From contig JASISA010000026.1 in the NCBI GenBank assembly GCA_031771865.1, positions 1,798,001 to 1,862,000 of the forward strand: a stretch of 64,000 nucleotides of DNA, given 5' to 3'. Positions within the stretch are counted from its first letter, which is position 1. Every line of letters starts with the position of its first letter. Source of the stretch: Nothophaeocryptopus gaeumannii (Eukaryota > Ascomycota > Dothideomycetes > Mycosphaerellales > Mycosphaerellaceae). Of the stretch, positions 10,277-20,303 are shown in pieces. Under the pieces are notes generated by a model, which saw only the letters and a list, made by a program, of their open reading frames with translations, made no database searches and had not been told where the DNA came from. A program made the translations under genes and the position numbers.

Positions 10277-13200
10277 TTAGACGACGGTCGCATCTACCTG
10301 CGTTCTTCCGGTCCACGCCTGAATGCGCTCCTTGTCGCAGGTGTCAATTACCCTCTCCTTCATTGCCTGCGCAAGAGCCGGCTCCGACTTAGCGATGGTG
10401 TCCAACCAGCTGAGTATGCCCGTCCTCGTGACAAGGACACTACTCCCTCCCTCAATACAAGTCGCCTTGTAAAGAAGCTCCATAACTCGTTCTCGGACGT
10501 TTCTGTGGATCTTGCTCCCGGGAGAAAACCAAAGCGCCATCTCTTTCTCAAAAAGATCCGCACGCCTCAAGATGTCCATATCTGCTTTCGTGCGCAGTCC
10601 GTCAACGAGCCAATCCAGGACCCATTGAATCTCTCTCCATGACGCATCATCCTCCTCCGGCTCGCTGAGCAAGGTATTTGCAATCCACCAGCTAGGCATC
10701 TTGCTCACTCGCCATTCAGGTCCTCGAATGAGATATTTATTAAGCTTAGGGTACATGTGATGAGCAGGATTCGCTTGCACATGTAACGCTCGAGCCGCGA
10801 ACGCTCCGGCAATGTACGGAAGTGCGTAGTCCAGTTCGGTGTATTGCTGCTCGTACGTCTCTGTGAGCTCGCCGATGAGCAAAGAAATCTGCATGCCGTT
10901 GTCGATCGCACCTTCAGCCCTGAGCTGGTGCTTCAGCTTATTGAGTTGTGTGACAGCCTGTTTTCGTATGTTTGTGTGCTCGGAGCAGAGGCAGAGGATC
11001 AGCGCATCGATGTCGCCATCCTCGACGGCCAGCTCTAGGTCCTTTTGTGCCCAGCGCGACAGTTCTGGGTGGCTCTCTGACTCTGCAGGAGGTGGTTGAT
11101 AAGGCAGCTGCAGTACAGCTTCCTCATTGCCGTCGACGACTTGCTCATCCAATGCCGATGCTGGGCCTTCCACCAAGCGCACTTTTTCCAGCTGCGCTGC
11201 AAGCGTACTCGAAGTCGGTCTGCCCTCGGTTGGCAGTTTCTCGAGCACAATCTCAAGCACCTGTGTCAACGTCTCTCCTGCGTCGGTGGTAAGACTTAGG
11301 AAAGACAAGAAGTTATGCACCCACAAAGCCGCCGGACTCAGCGTCAAACCCTTCTTCGTCACGTGGAAGGGCACTTGCTCCAGCACAACAGCCGCAAGAA
11401 TACTGGGCAGCCGCGGGATGCCATCACTCACGGCTTGAAGGTCGTCCACATACTTGACTGGCTTCCGTGTAGCACGTCCAATACAGTCGTCCGCAAGGCT
11501 CCACACAGCATCACCGTCGGCGCTAAATCTGAGACTCGCAACAAGCGCATCTAACGCAGATGGTGTGGTCCCGTCGTCGCCGGCGTTCAGCACACCGTTC
11601 TCTGTCAGAACGTGGCCGATCAGCTCCCGTATTTGCCGATTCGCAAGGTCTTCTTGGTGGATCTTGAGCAGCGTGACGATTGGAGAGTATGACAGTCCAC
11701 CTTGCTTGTGGAACCATTTCATGCCCGTGCTGTGGCGGGCAATCGTGAGCAGGTGCTCCAGCTCGAGATCACGTAGACCCTGCGTCTCGTCATTGGCATT
11801 CACAGCGGGCTTCTCGCTGCGCACCAAAGCAGCAGTGAGAGCCGACGAAGTGTCAAATTGCTCTTCAAGAGCTTGCAAAGGAAGCTCTTCATAGTACAGT
11901 CTCAGCAGTCTCGCGATAGCTTCAAGCTGCATTGCATGCTGCTCATCATCAGGCATCTTTCTGAAGACAGCAATCACGTCCTTCATCCTCGGCGCGCGGC
12001 TGGCAAACCGCTGTACAAGTCTTTCGCAAGCTTCGTTCCATAAGTCTGGTCGGGCGGAGCGAGCAGCATCTGTACGAAGCTGCTGTAGCACTTTGCTGAG
12101 CTTTTGAAAAGCCATTACAAGAATCCGTACCGCGAAGAATGTGATCAAGTCTTTGCTTTGATTCAAGCATCGCGTCAGAACTTGTTGTGTCAGCGGTCGC
12201 GGTATCACGCTCTCAATCATAGTTATTGACTGTGGTGGCAGCGTTGCGCGGTCCTCATCTTCACCAAAGATCTTTGGCATTGGTAGACGAACGACTTCGA
12301 ACATCAGCGACGCATACCCAATCCAGGTATTCGAGAGTTTGGGATCCAGCTGCAGTGTCTTCTCCGAGAAGAACGCAGCTACCAGCTCAGGAGCAGACTG
12401 AAAGCAAGTCAAGAGCAGCTCTCGCTCTCGCTCATCAGCGTGTGCTCGTAGATGCTGAGTCCATGACAGCAAAGTAGTATTCCGCACATCAAGCAAATCG
12501 CCTCTGTCGTAGAACTCAATGCTGTCCAAACCCAGGTCGATCGAGGTTTCTGTTCGCCGCTCGTTCTGTTTCAGGGTGCCTGGTGGGTACCAGCCGCTTC
12601 GTCGTAGGATGCCATATTCCGGCGTCGTGACGACCGTCTTCAGCCAAGTGAAAGCTTTCCCAGCAGCAGCATGCTCAGATTCACTCCGGGCGGCAACCTC
12701 AGTTACCCGCTCCAGGTTCTGCGGCAGCAGTAGATTTGCCTTCGATGCACGATGTACCTCTCCATTCTTCAGCACGCTCTGCTCAACCGTCGTAAGAAGC
12801 TCGACAACCAGCTCCGCAGGATCATCCCTCAAATACTGAAAAAGCGCAATACAAACCGGTTTGCTTTTCAGGATATCATTTTTGGCACCCTCATGCACAT
12901 ACTTGAACAGCGCACACACATAGCGTATCGTCAAAGTCCTCACAGAAGGTTTCTTCTTCGCCTCCTCTTCCGAGATGTCCAATTTCAAAGCACCCAGATG
13001 CCGTCTGATAGTGTTGATATCAAACGTCTGCTCTCGATGTCTGCTGTACGCATCTCGAGCCACGATACCACCATCGAAGGAGACGACTTCTGTGAGGAGT
13101 CGCAGGCATGGCGAAATGATGAATTCTTTCTTGCTCGAATCCAAGCACCGCTTGACGAGCCTCAGGTGCTGATGCTGCAGCACTGTCCGGCACAGCAAAA

Positions 13201-13633
13201 GTCCGTAATCCCTCAAATCCAGGATCCCAGAAATCGTCTTCAGAAGCAACGCAAGCACCGCACTCGTCGAACTCGCCAAATGATCATTGTTATTCTGATT
13301 CGCAAAACTCCATGCCTGCCAAAGTTGCGTCAGGAACGGCCTTTCGAGGTCTTTCGGGTCGGCAGGTTTCTGACTCTCCAGGTATTCTCTGAGGATAGAG
13401 ATCTGTCGCGCTCGACTCTCTTCTTCTCGATGGTACAGGATACTTTCTAGGAAGTTCTTGAAGGAAGCGATGCCATTCCGGAGCTGCTGGATCCCATCTT
13501 GGCGGAAAGTCAGGAAGTTTTGCAGGTCTCGGGCGAAGTGGATTTCCGATGCGACAGCGGGTTGCTGATATTCTTGTCGCGGTCGCTTTGGCGGTCTCTC
13601 ACTCTCCCCTTCTGACCTGTCTCGTTTCGACAT
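10277..13633 (-). CDS. URB1: URB1/Npa1 nucleolar pre-ribosome-associated protein
   Basis: Single exon of 1118 aa. The first in-frame ATG is at 13633 (MSKRDRSEG, then PPKRPRQ, a basic nuclear-localisation-like patch). In yeast Urb1/Npa1 is part of an early pre-60S complex with Npa2, Rsa3, Dbp6 and Nop8. The N-terminal third has the Npa1-type helical repeat sequence (LQNFLTFRQDGIQQLRNGI, then FLTQLWQAWSFANQNNNDHL), and there is a C-terminal URB1 domain with RGPEWRVSKMPSWWIANTLL. The conserved triplet FLTFRQDG followed by LLRTL-type HEAT-like helices is the strongest cue. The length is shorter than yeast Urb1 but usual for filamentous fungi. No intron is needed. Confidence 0.85.
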   Translation of the reverse strand: MSKRDRSEGESERPPKRPRQEYQQPAVASEIHFARDLQNFLTFRQDGIQQLRNGIASFKNFLESILYHREEESRARQISILREYLESQKPADPKDLERPFLTQLWQAWSFANQNNNDHLASSTSAVLALLLKTISGILDLRDYGLLLCRTVLQHQHLRLVKRCLDSSKKEFIISPCLRLLTEVVSFDGGIVARDAYSRHREQTFDINTIRRHLGALKLDISEEEAKKKPSVRTLTIRYVCALFKYVHEGAKNDILKSKPVCIALFQYLRDDPAELVVELLTTVEQSVLKNGEVHRASKANLLLPQNLERVTEVAARSESEHAAAGKAFTWLKTVVTTPEYGILRRSGWYPPGTLKQNERRTETSIDLGLDSIEFYDRGDLLDVRNTTLLSWTQHLRAHADERERELLLTCFQSAPELVAAFFSEKTLQLDPKLSNTWIGYASLMFEVVRLPMPKIFGEDEDRATLPPQSITMIESVIPRPLTQQVLTRCLNQSKDLITFFAVRILVMAFQKLSKVLQQLRTDAARSARPDLWNEACERLVQRFASRAPRMKDVIAVFRKMPDDEQHAMQLEAIARLLRLYYEELPLQALEEQFDTSSALTAALVRSEKPAVNANDETQGLRDLELEHLLTIARHSTGMKWFHKQGGLSYSPIVTLLKIHQEDLANRQIRELIGHVLTENGVLNAGDDGTTPSALDALVASLRFSADGDAVWSLADDCIGRATRKPVKYVDDLQAVSDGIPRLPSILAAVVLEQVPFHVTKKGLTLSPAALWVHNFLSFLSLTTDAGETLTQVLEIVLEKLPTEGRPTSSTLAAQLEKVRLVEGPASALDEQVVDGNEEAVLQLPYQPPPAESESHPELSRWAQKDLELAVEDGDIDALILCLCSEHTNIRKQAVTQLNKLKHQLRAEGAIDNGMQISLLIGELTETYEQQYTELDYALPYIAGAFAARALHVQANPAHHMYPKLNKYLIRGPEWRVSKMPSWWIANTLLSEPEEDDASWREIQWVLDWLVDGLRTKADMDILRRADLFEKEMALWFSPGSKIHRNVRERVMELLYKATCIEGGSSVLVTRTGILSWLDTIAKSEPALAQAMKERVIDTCDKERIQAWTGRTQVDATVV

Positions 13634-13872
13634 TTCGGACGTCCCAAAAATTGCGCCTGGTTTCTGGTGTCGGAGATGGAGAGAACTTTTTGGCGAGACG
13701 CGGTTGGACCTTCCGCGCGGAGTGTCCACGCACGGGCCAGAAACTGGGCCTCAGGCATTAAATTTCACTTGCTGAGAAGGGATACATAGTGAGTGAGAGC
13801 CATCAACAGGTCCAGCAAGATATTTGAGATGTGAGGGACAAGCAATACAGCTTGACGGAAAGCATTACAGCT

Positions 13873-15945
13873 TCATTTGACAACGATTGTATGTGCTCCT
13901 CCTGGCACGTCTCGGATGTCAACGAAGCCATCCTCGTCAGCCTCTGCATCGGCGGGCTCTCCGTCAAGCAACACAGATCTAGTTCTACCCTTCGCACTGG
14001 GCACACTTACAGTCCCAACCGTGCCCTCAGGCGCATCAATCCTAGTCTCAAATCCTCCCTCCCCAATCTGTCTCCATTCCACCTTGAGCCCCCCGAAAGC
14101 CGTCTGCACCTTTCCTCTCGCCCACTTCAACTTCGTCGGCACATACGGCTTCACCATCCACTCCCTATACCCCAACCCCACCGGCTTCACCCCCAACACA
14201 TACTCCGTCAAAAGACTCACAACACCCGTACTCCATCCATGACTTGCACTCGTATAAGCCCCTTCATACTTCGTCCCATTCGGCCCAATACCCTCCCACA
14301 TGGTGATCTCGGGGTCCTGACTACTCATCCATCCATACATCCTCTCAATCTGCTCAAGCGCGGAATCTGGTTGGTTGGTGAGGAAACGAGCTTGCAGTTC
14401 GAAGTATGAGATGAAGGCGTAGACACGCTCTCTGGCGTTGTCGACGTTTGGGAGGGCCCCGTCGTAGAAGGCGTTGCCGTAGAAGCGGGAGGTGTGGGCT
14501 GAGAGGTAACTCAGGGAGGATATGGCGCGGGAACGATTGGCGACTCCGGAGAGGATGGCGAGGGAGTTGCCGTCTTGAGAGTGGAGGAAGCCGTTTGTTG
14601 TGTTGGTGGAATCTAGGTATGCGCCTGCGGATGAGTCCCAGAGATGAGCGTTGATGGCCGAAGAGACGGAGGCTGCGCGTGAAGACCAGCGGGAGAATGA
14701 TGTCGTGTCATTGAGGGAGCATGCCCATGATGCTGCGTTCTGGAGGGCAATCACATAGAGCGCGTTGTAGTATGCGACTTCGCCGTAACGAGGCAGAAAT
14801 GCGTAGTCGCCATAGCTACTCGTATTACGCAAGTTCTTCGAGAGCAAGCCACTTTTGTTTGTCACAGAGACGTACCAAGTATCCAACACAGACACCAGAT
14901 TGGGAAAGTAAGCTCTCGCGTACTCCTTATCGCCGTTATACAGGATATAGTCCCAGCTCGTCACTACCCACCACAGCGAATAGTCAAAGAGCGGTAGAGT
15001 GTACTTGTTGATGCTAGCGGGTGGAATCCAGCCATCCCCGCTCTGATGATCAGCCAGATCAGACAGGACATTCCGTGCCGCTAGGCTGACATTGTGCGTC
15101 AAATGTGCCGTTCGTCCAGATACCGCGATGTCGCCCACGTACGGGTCACGATCCCTCTTCGCGCCATCAAATAGGACCAGCTTGCCCTCGAGTGTTGGAG
15201 TGGACGAATTCCTCGGATCAACATCAGAAGCACGGAAATGGTCGGTGCTCAGCTCATTGGTATAGGAGCCATCGTACCAGTACTGGCTTAGCTTTTTGTC
15301 TGAGCATTCGAAGAACCCCGTGAAAGTGTCTGGTGTGCCTAAAAATGCCGTAAACTGTAACAACGCCGACTTGATCTTGACCGTGCCATTGGGTGACGAG
15401 TATGGTGCGTCTTCTGCAAGAGCGTCCAGGGCAATGCGCATGTACCGGAAGCCGTGCAGTCCATCGGCGCAGACCTGACTGCCGTTATATAAACATCCAT
15501 GCGTATCTGTCCAGTTGTATGGGCTCGCGGGGACTGCGAACTGATCTGTTCCCGGAGTGATCGCGTCTCCATTGTCTGACCTCGTGAAGTCAGAGATGTT
15601 GGTCAAATACCCGGTAGTTTCCGAAAACGTCAGTCTGATGCCAGGCTTGTTGTTCGACGCCCCAGCGAATGCCAGTACGGGATAACCCACGATGTTCTGT
15701 CCAAAGTCCAACACCAAGGAAGGGACGGGGTCTGATCTCTTCTTTCGTGCGAACACCGCCACGCCACCATCACCTCTAAGTGCCTCCGGATTGACGACGT
15801 TCCCAGTGATATTGAATACGGACTTTGGATAGACTACGCGCGAGCTTGGAGCCCGTACGTAACTGTGCCATGATGGGGGTTCGGAAGCAGAAGCTTCACA
15901 CAATCCTGTGAATACAACGAGTGCTCCCAGAGCTCGCATGCTCAT
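13873..15945 (-). CDS. Secreted alpha-L-rhamnosidase (GH78)
   Basis: Predicted extracellular hydrolase releasing terminal alpha-L-rhamnose from plant glycosides or rhamnogalacturonan. Single exon, 690 aa from the ATG at 15945. That start gives a cleavable signal peptide (MSMRALGALVVFTGLCEASA), whereas the upstream in-frame ATG at 16011 would bury it. N-terminal beta-sandwich region: SLVLDFGQNIVGYP, as in GH78. The (alpha/alpha)6 catalytic domain contains the fungal version of the acidic motif, LFDGAKRDRDPYVGDIAVSG, which holds the Asp residues that bind rhamnose. Later blocks are TSWDYILYNGD and the SASHGWSTGVVSLLTEYVLG region near the C-terminal domain. About ten N-glycosylation sequons (NIT, NWT, NGS and others) fit secretion. 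Its neighbours on the same strand are BUB3 and a sugar transporter. Confidence 0.9.
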   Translation of the reverse strand: MSMRALGALVVFTGLCEASASEPPSWHSYVRAPSSRVVYPKSVFNITGNVVNPEALRGDGGVAVFARKKRSDPVPSLVLDFGQNIVGYPVLAFAGASNNKPGIRLTFSETTGYLTNISDFTRSDNGDAITPGTDQFAVPASPYNWTDTHGCLYNGSQVCADGLHGFRYMRIALDALAEDAPYSSPNGTVKIKSALLQFTAFLGTPDTFTGFFECSDKKLSQYWYDGSYTNELSTDHFRASDVDPRNSSTPTLEGKLVLFDGAKRDRDPYVGDIAVSGRTAHLTHNVSLAARNVLSDLADHQSGDGWIPPASINKYTLPLFDYSLWWVVTSWDYILYNGDKEYARAYFPNLVSVLDTWYVSVTNKSGLLSKNLRNTSSYGDYAFLPRYGEVAYYNALYVIALQNAASWACSLNDTTSFSRWSSRAASVSSAINAHLWDSSAGAYLDSTNTTNGFLHSQDGNSLAILSGVANRSRAISSLSYLSAHTSRFYGNAFYDGALPNVDNARERVYAFISYFELQARFLTNQPDSALEQIERMYGWMSSQDPEITMWEGIGPNGTKYEGAYTSASHGWSTGVVSLLTEYVLGVKPVGLGYREWMVKPYVPTKLKWARGKVQTAFGGLKVEWRQIGEGGFETRIDAPEGTVGTVSVPSAKGRTRSVLLDGEPADAEADEDGFVDIRDVPGGAHTIVVK

Positions 15946-16555
15946 TCTTCTCTCGTTGTCAAGGGCGGTCCTGACCACTGACCAAGGAAGAGCATCGGAG
16001 GACGTCTTCATCAGTACTGTTTGGATCCTTCCTGCGGGGAGCACTGCATTGATCGACAGCCTATACCCGGTCAAGGTATGGACAACAAAACGGTAAACGC
16101 CAAGATCTACCCTTTCTGCCGTCCACGCCTACCCTGGCCTCTTCAAGTCACGAAAATCATATAGCTGGATAGAGCAGGCGTCGAAGAGTTGTGTGGAGAG
16201 TAATTTGGGATACAAAAGCATTATTGGCGGTGGTGTTTGACAGCGGATGCCGGTCTGCACTGAATCGAAAGCGAAAGCCAAACGCGGGTATTGGCCAAAT
16301 CCTCATCACTTCAGAAACTCGTCGTTCGGGACTCTGAACCTCAAGGAGATGCTTTCCACAAATGCAGCAACCTGCTGTTCGAGTCAGTTCATAGCTTCCA
16401 ATGTGCAGTATATGTGGGTGCGAGCACCTTTGGTATTATTCTTGTCCATAATCGCATTCTCTGTGATATTCGATCTCGCATTGCTGTTTGTCATTCCTCC
16501 GAACTCCTCGCTAATTCTTCAAGGGTTCAATCGCGTTCGCAGCCCATAAAGTTCG
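15946..16555. other. Spacer upstream of GH78, downstream of BUB3
   Basis: About 610 bp. A 100-codon plus-strand ORF (16247-16549) starts with ATG and has a hydrophobic stretch, but it shows no family features and probably occurs by chance in the BUB3 3' UTR and GH78 promoter. Confidence 0.4.
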
Positions 16556-17632
16556 CTACCTCTCCTTCGCCGGCTTGCCCTTGGCTTCTCCTTCACCAAG
16601 CTCCCTGATATAGAGCTTGATCAACTCTGGAGCTGGCTCTTCCTCTTCTTTCCCATCCTCAAACCCAGGACTGACTCCGATGGCCAGCTTCCTGCCGTCC
16701 GCGCTGAAGTCGAGCGACGCGACGCTAGATGTCAATTTTGGGTATTGTCGTATTCTCCTCTTCGTGTTCGCGTCCCAAAGAGCAATCACCCCGTCTCCGC
16801 CTCCTGTCGCGAACGTGCCATGTACTGGGTGGAATGCGATCGCGTTGACCGGGTATATGACATCCACTGGTCTTTCTTGCCCTTCCTCGTCCTTGGTAGT
16901 CTGCTTGTCTCGATGGCACTTGAACGCGTACATCTTCTTGTTTGCCTCCTCGTCGAACCATTCCACGCCCACTCGTCCCTCAATGCTGCAGGCTGCAAAA
17001 CCAGTCCCGTCAGGCATGCAAGCAGATGCGCGTGTCATGAACTTCAAACTGCTCTCTCGCTCTTGCCATGGCTTCGCCTCAAGCGGCTGCTGTCCCTCTG
17101 CTGTCTCGCCGGCTTGCGAGATGAGGGCCTTGAGATCGTGGAGGGCGTAGACGTGGACTTTGCGCTCGGCCATAGTGACAAGCGCCTTGTCTGCTGTAAG
17201 AGAGAGTGCGAAAGGTTTGGCGGCGAGCTTGATCGGTACGAATCGAGAGGTCTGCGGGTCGTGTACGTGCATGGTGCAGTCCCAGCTCACACTGATAAGC
17301 ACATCGTGTTCTTTCGAGTATGCGACTTTGTTGCTGGCTTTCTCGTGCGTGCTGAGAACATCTCTGCTGCCTTCGCCATATTGGAGACTGTACTGAGCGA
17401 CTTCTTGATCAAGACCCACTGTGAAGAATGTGTCGTCGTCTGCTCCCCACGCTACATCCAATACGGGCCCATCACAATTGAACTTATTCAGGAACTGGAA
17501 GGCCTCACCATCGCGTTGGTAGATGTGGATCGCGCTATCCCACGCGCCAATTAGCAAGATGTTGCTGGACGGCGAGAAGCGCGCCGAGGCGACGACATCG
17601 GTTGGGGGCTGCGGTAGCTCGTTGATGCTCAT
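16556..17632 (-). CDS. BUB3: BUB3 spindle-checkpoint WD40 protein
   Basis: Single exon, 358 aa. Bub3 is a seven-bladed WD40 propeller that recruits Bub1 and Mad3/BubR1 to MELT-phosphorylated Knl1 at kinetochores. The start MSINELPQPPTDVVASARF, the blade LIGAWDSAIHIYQRD, the ISVSWDCTMHVHD blade, the segment ACSIEGRVGVEWFDEE, and especially YPVNAIAFHPVHGTFATGGG followed by DGVIALWD match Bub3 over its length. In the family the IEGRVAVEY block belongs to the surface that binds GLEBS motifs. The RNA-export factor Rae1/Gle2 is the closest alternative, but the EGRVGVEWF and FHPVHGTF blocks fit Bub3 better. The tail is Glu/Lys-rich. Confidence 0.92.
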   Translation of the reverse strand: MSINELPQPPTDVVASARFSPSSNILLIGAWDSAIHIYQRDGEAFQFLNKFNCDGPVLDVAWGADDDTFFTVGLDQEVAQYSLQYGEGSRDVLSTHEKASNKVAYSKEHDVLISVSWDCTMHVHDPQTSRFVPIKLAAKPFALSLTADKALVTMAERKVHVYALHDLKALISQAGETAEGQQPLEAKPWQERESSLKFMTRASACMPDGTGFAACSIEGRVGVEWFDEEANKKMYAFKCHRDKQTTKDEEGQERPVDVIYPVNAIAFHPVHGTFATGGGDGVIALWDANTKRRIRQYPKLTSSVASLDFSADGRKLAIGVSPGFEDGKEEEEPAPELIKLYIRELGEGEAKGKPAKER

Positions 17633-17931
17633 GCCGGCGGTGCTTGTCGTGGTGTGTGGAAGAAGATGTCGAGTTCACTTTCAAAGTCCGAATGTCGAGG
17701 TCGTCAATATTCGTGCCTGAGGCAGCCGCAGCCCGCCCTCACTTCAGGCCACACTGCACTCACAATCTCTCCTTCATTAAAACATCACTTCTCTCACATG
17801 ATAGCCACAGATCATGATTGAATGCTGTTGCTCACCAGCTAAAGTGAAATGATGATTGTGAAATACAAATCGCTCTAAAGAAAGAGCATATGGATGAGCT
17901 TGGGACTACCACTCTGCTCATTTGGTCTGCT

Positions 17932-19664
17932 CTATGATGCGACCTTCTCGATCTCCTGGAGATCACCGTCACCTGCGCCGGCAAATTTCTCATCGACATG
18001 AGATTCGAACGCATGCTGGTGTCTCTGGACCGTTCTCCCACCCTTTGACGTCGCTACTCCACCCGTGAATCCGCCCTTTGCAAAAAGCAGTGGAATGTCT
18101 TCAAGCTCGATACCTTTCGTCTCTGGGTAGAACTGTGACGAGCAGTCAGCGAGCAACTCAAGAATAAGGGATGCCGGACTAAGCCTTACGAAGTACACCA
18201 TGGGCAGGAATGCGGCGTTGAGCACGGCAAAGATGATGAAGGTACGCCAATGAATGTTGGCTGTAAGGGTTCGTAAGTACAATGTCTCGACAATGGGCGA
18301 AGGTCGAGTGAGCTCACCAAAAGCAATCGGCGTGATCTTGACTACAGCGAACACCGCCATCCAATTGAAACCAGAAGCGATGGCCTGCAGGCGAGTTCGT
18401 ATCCTCGTAGTCGCGATCTCCGACGGATAGAACCATGGCACCGGGAGCCAGCCAATTCCACACACCAGCTGAAAGATGAAGATGAATACTATCGCTCCAT
18501 AAGCAGGGCCTGTGGTGCCAAGTGACAGCAAAATGGAGACCATCACGAAGCATAGACACAGTCCAACCGAGCTACTCAGCAAGAGTGTCCTCCTCCCGAA
18601 TCGATCCATCACGAGGACTGGAAGCGCGCTTCCAACAAGGTATGTGCACTGAGCGCCTCCGCCGACTAGCAGAGAGAGTTGGCGGCTGAGCTTCATATTA
18701 TCTTGCAGGATTACTGGCAGGTAGTAGTTGATCATGTTCGAACCAGTGAATTGCTGGCAGAGTTCGACGGAGATGGTGAGGAGGAGTCGCCGCAGATTCT
18801 GAACCTCGCCCCATGTGAATAGCTCCATGAAACGGAATGGTCCACCTCTTTGCTCTTCTTCCAGACCGACGCGGATGTCCAAGATGGTGCGCTCGATCTC
18901 GGGGTCGTCCACCGCCCGATCAACCAACGCCGCCGCGACCGCATGGGCTTCTTCGTACAGTTCGTGCTGAACAAGCCATCTCGGGGACTCCGGCAGGCCT
19001 ATCATCTGCAAGACCAAGAGGACCGCGAACACCCCCTGGAACGCCAATGGAAACCGCCATTGGAAGCTCGTGCTGTTGTAACTCGTCCCATAATCCATCC
19101 AATAAGCAATCACAACGCCAAGAATCGTCACAGTTCCCTGCAACGTCAAAAGCGCACCCCTATAACTTGCCGGCGCACACTCACTCAAATAGACCGGCGC
19201 CGTCGAAGAATTTATCCCATTCCCCACACCCGTAATAATCCTTGCAGCGATCAACTGGCCAACATTGACCGAACTCCCCAGGATCGCGGCTCCGACGATC
19301 ATGATTGAGCCACCGGAGAGAAGCATTGTCCGTCGACCGAAATGTTCGCCGACGAAGTAGCAGATGATGGAGCCCACTACGCAGCCGATGTCGTAGAGGG
19401 CGGTTATGTTCCCTTGCATGGCGGCATTGGGGTTGTTGAAGTAGGTGCCGAAGGGGTTGTCTGCGCCGATGATACCGGCCATTACGCCTGGTCCATATCA
19501 GCTTTCGCTTCCGCCGGTCTCTTGCAACCATTCCCCTCTCTAACTTCGAGCGCACCTTGATCGAACCCTAGCAAGAGAAAGGCCTGACATGATGCTGCGG
19601 TGATGGCGAAGACTAATGTCTTGCCCCGAAACTTATGAGACCAGAGTTGGAGGACCATTGTCAT
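17932..19664 (-). CDS. MFS sugar transporter (sugar porter family)
   Basis: Twelve-helix plasma-membrane sugar:H+ symporter type, 516 aa. Exons 19664-19556, 19487-18318, 18260-18190 and 18132-17932, with introns of 68, 57 and 57 nt, all GT-AG. The joins restore family motifs: GFDQGVMAGIIGADNPFG across intron 1, ITPIAFANIHWRTFIIFAV across intron 2, and MVYFFYPETKGIELEDIP across intron 3. Sugar-porter signatures present are GRR after helix 2, PESPRWL after helix 6, DRFGRR in the second half, and the terminal PETKG. The overall pattern resembles the fungal Stl1-like or hexose transporter group; the substrate is unknown. Introns 2 and 3 are multiples of three without stops. It lies 300 bp from BUB3 and near a secreted rhamnosidase. 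Confidence 0.92.
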
Positions 19665-20303
19665 CAATAATCAAGCACTGGCAGTACAACGATCGACCAG
19701 AAGATGAAGGACATATATTAGCACAACAACTTGCCAGGACGACCATGCCCAGACAAAAGGCCGTTTGTGGCTTCGGCATGCAACAGTACGAAATCCGGGA
19801 CAAAGCTCTCCCGAAGCGCGTATTCCAAGTGATTGCCGAGACAACCAGACTACATAAGTACAACCAGAAGTAGTCAGTGCTGCTTTCTGTTTCGCTGGCC
19901 AAGCTCCACATGCTCCGCATTCTCCGCACCTCCACTTTTTTACCCCAGACTCCAGGTAAGGCGAGGACCTGCCGTAAACATGCTGCCCCTGGCAAAGGCA
20001 TTCGGCGTGATCCCTTGTCGAGAGACGATATATCAACAAGAGCTCCCTGAGTGCGATATCTATGCCTGATGCCACTTCCGCGTTCCAGTCTCCAACCCTG
20101 CGGTAGGCGGTCTCTGTCAATGCTTGCTCATAATCGCAGAAATATCTATAGCTGCATCTCACGGGTATCTCTCTTTCTTTCATTAGTCGAGGCAGAATCT
20201 GTCGAAAGCCCAACGAAACGAACACCTTTTCCGCTATGCATGAAGCGAGCGTGTGAACTCAATGCCATCTTCTCTTCTAGCTCCTCCGTACCATCAGTCC
20301 TCT
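19665..20303. other. Spacer between the MFS transporter and KAP114
   Basis: About 640 bp. A 184-codon minus-strand frame here has no ATG at its start and a Cys/Trp-rich random composition; no gene is called. It should contain the MFS promoter and the KAP114 3' UTR. Confidence 0.4.

Noticed and set aside
16745..17554. 269-codon plus-strand ORF over BUB3
   Set aside because: Shadow frame of a gene identified with confidence; no ATG-proximal or domain support.
19671..20225. 184-codon minus-strand frame with Cys-rich segments
   Set aside because: Starts with GTG, no domain recognised, lies in an intergenic spacer.
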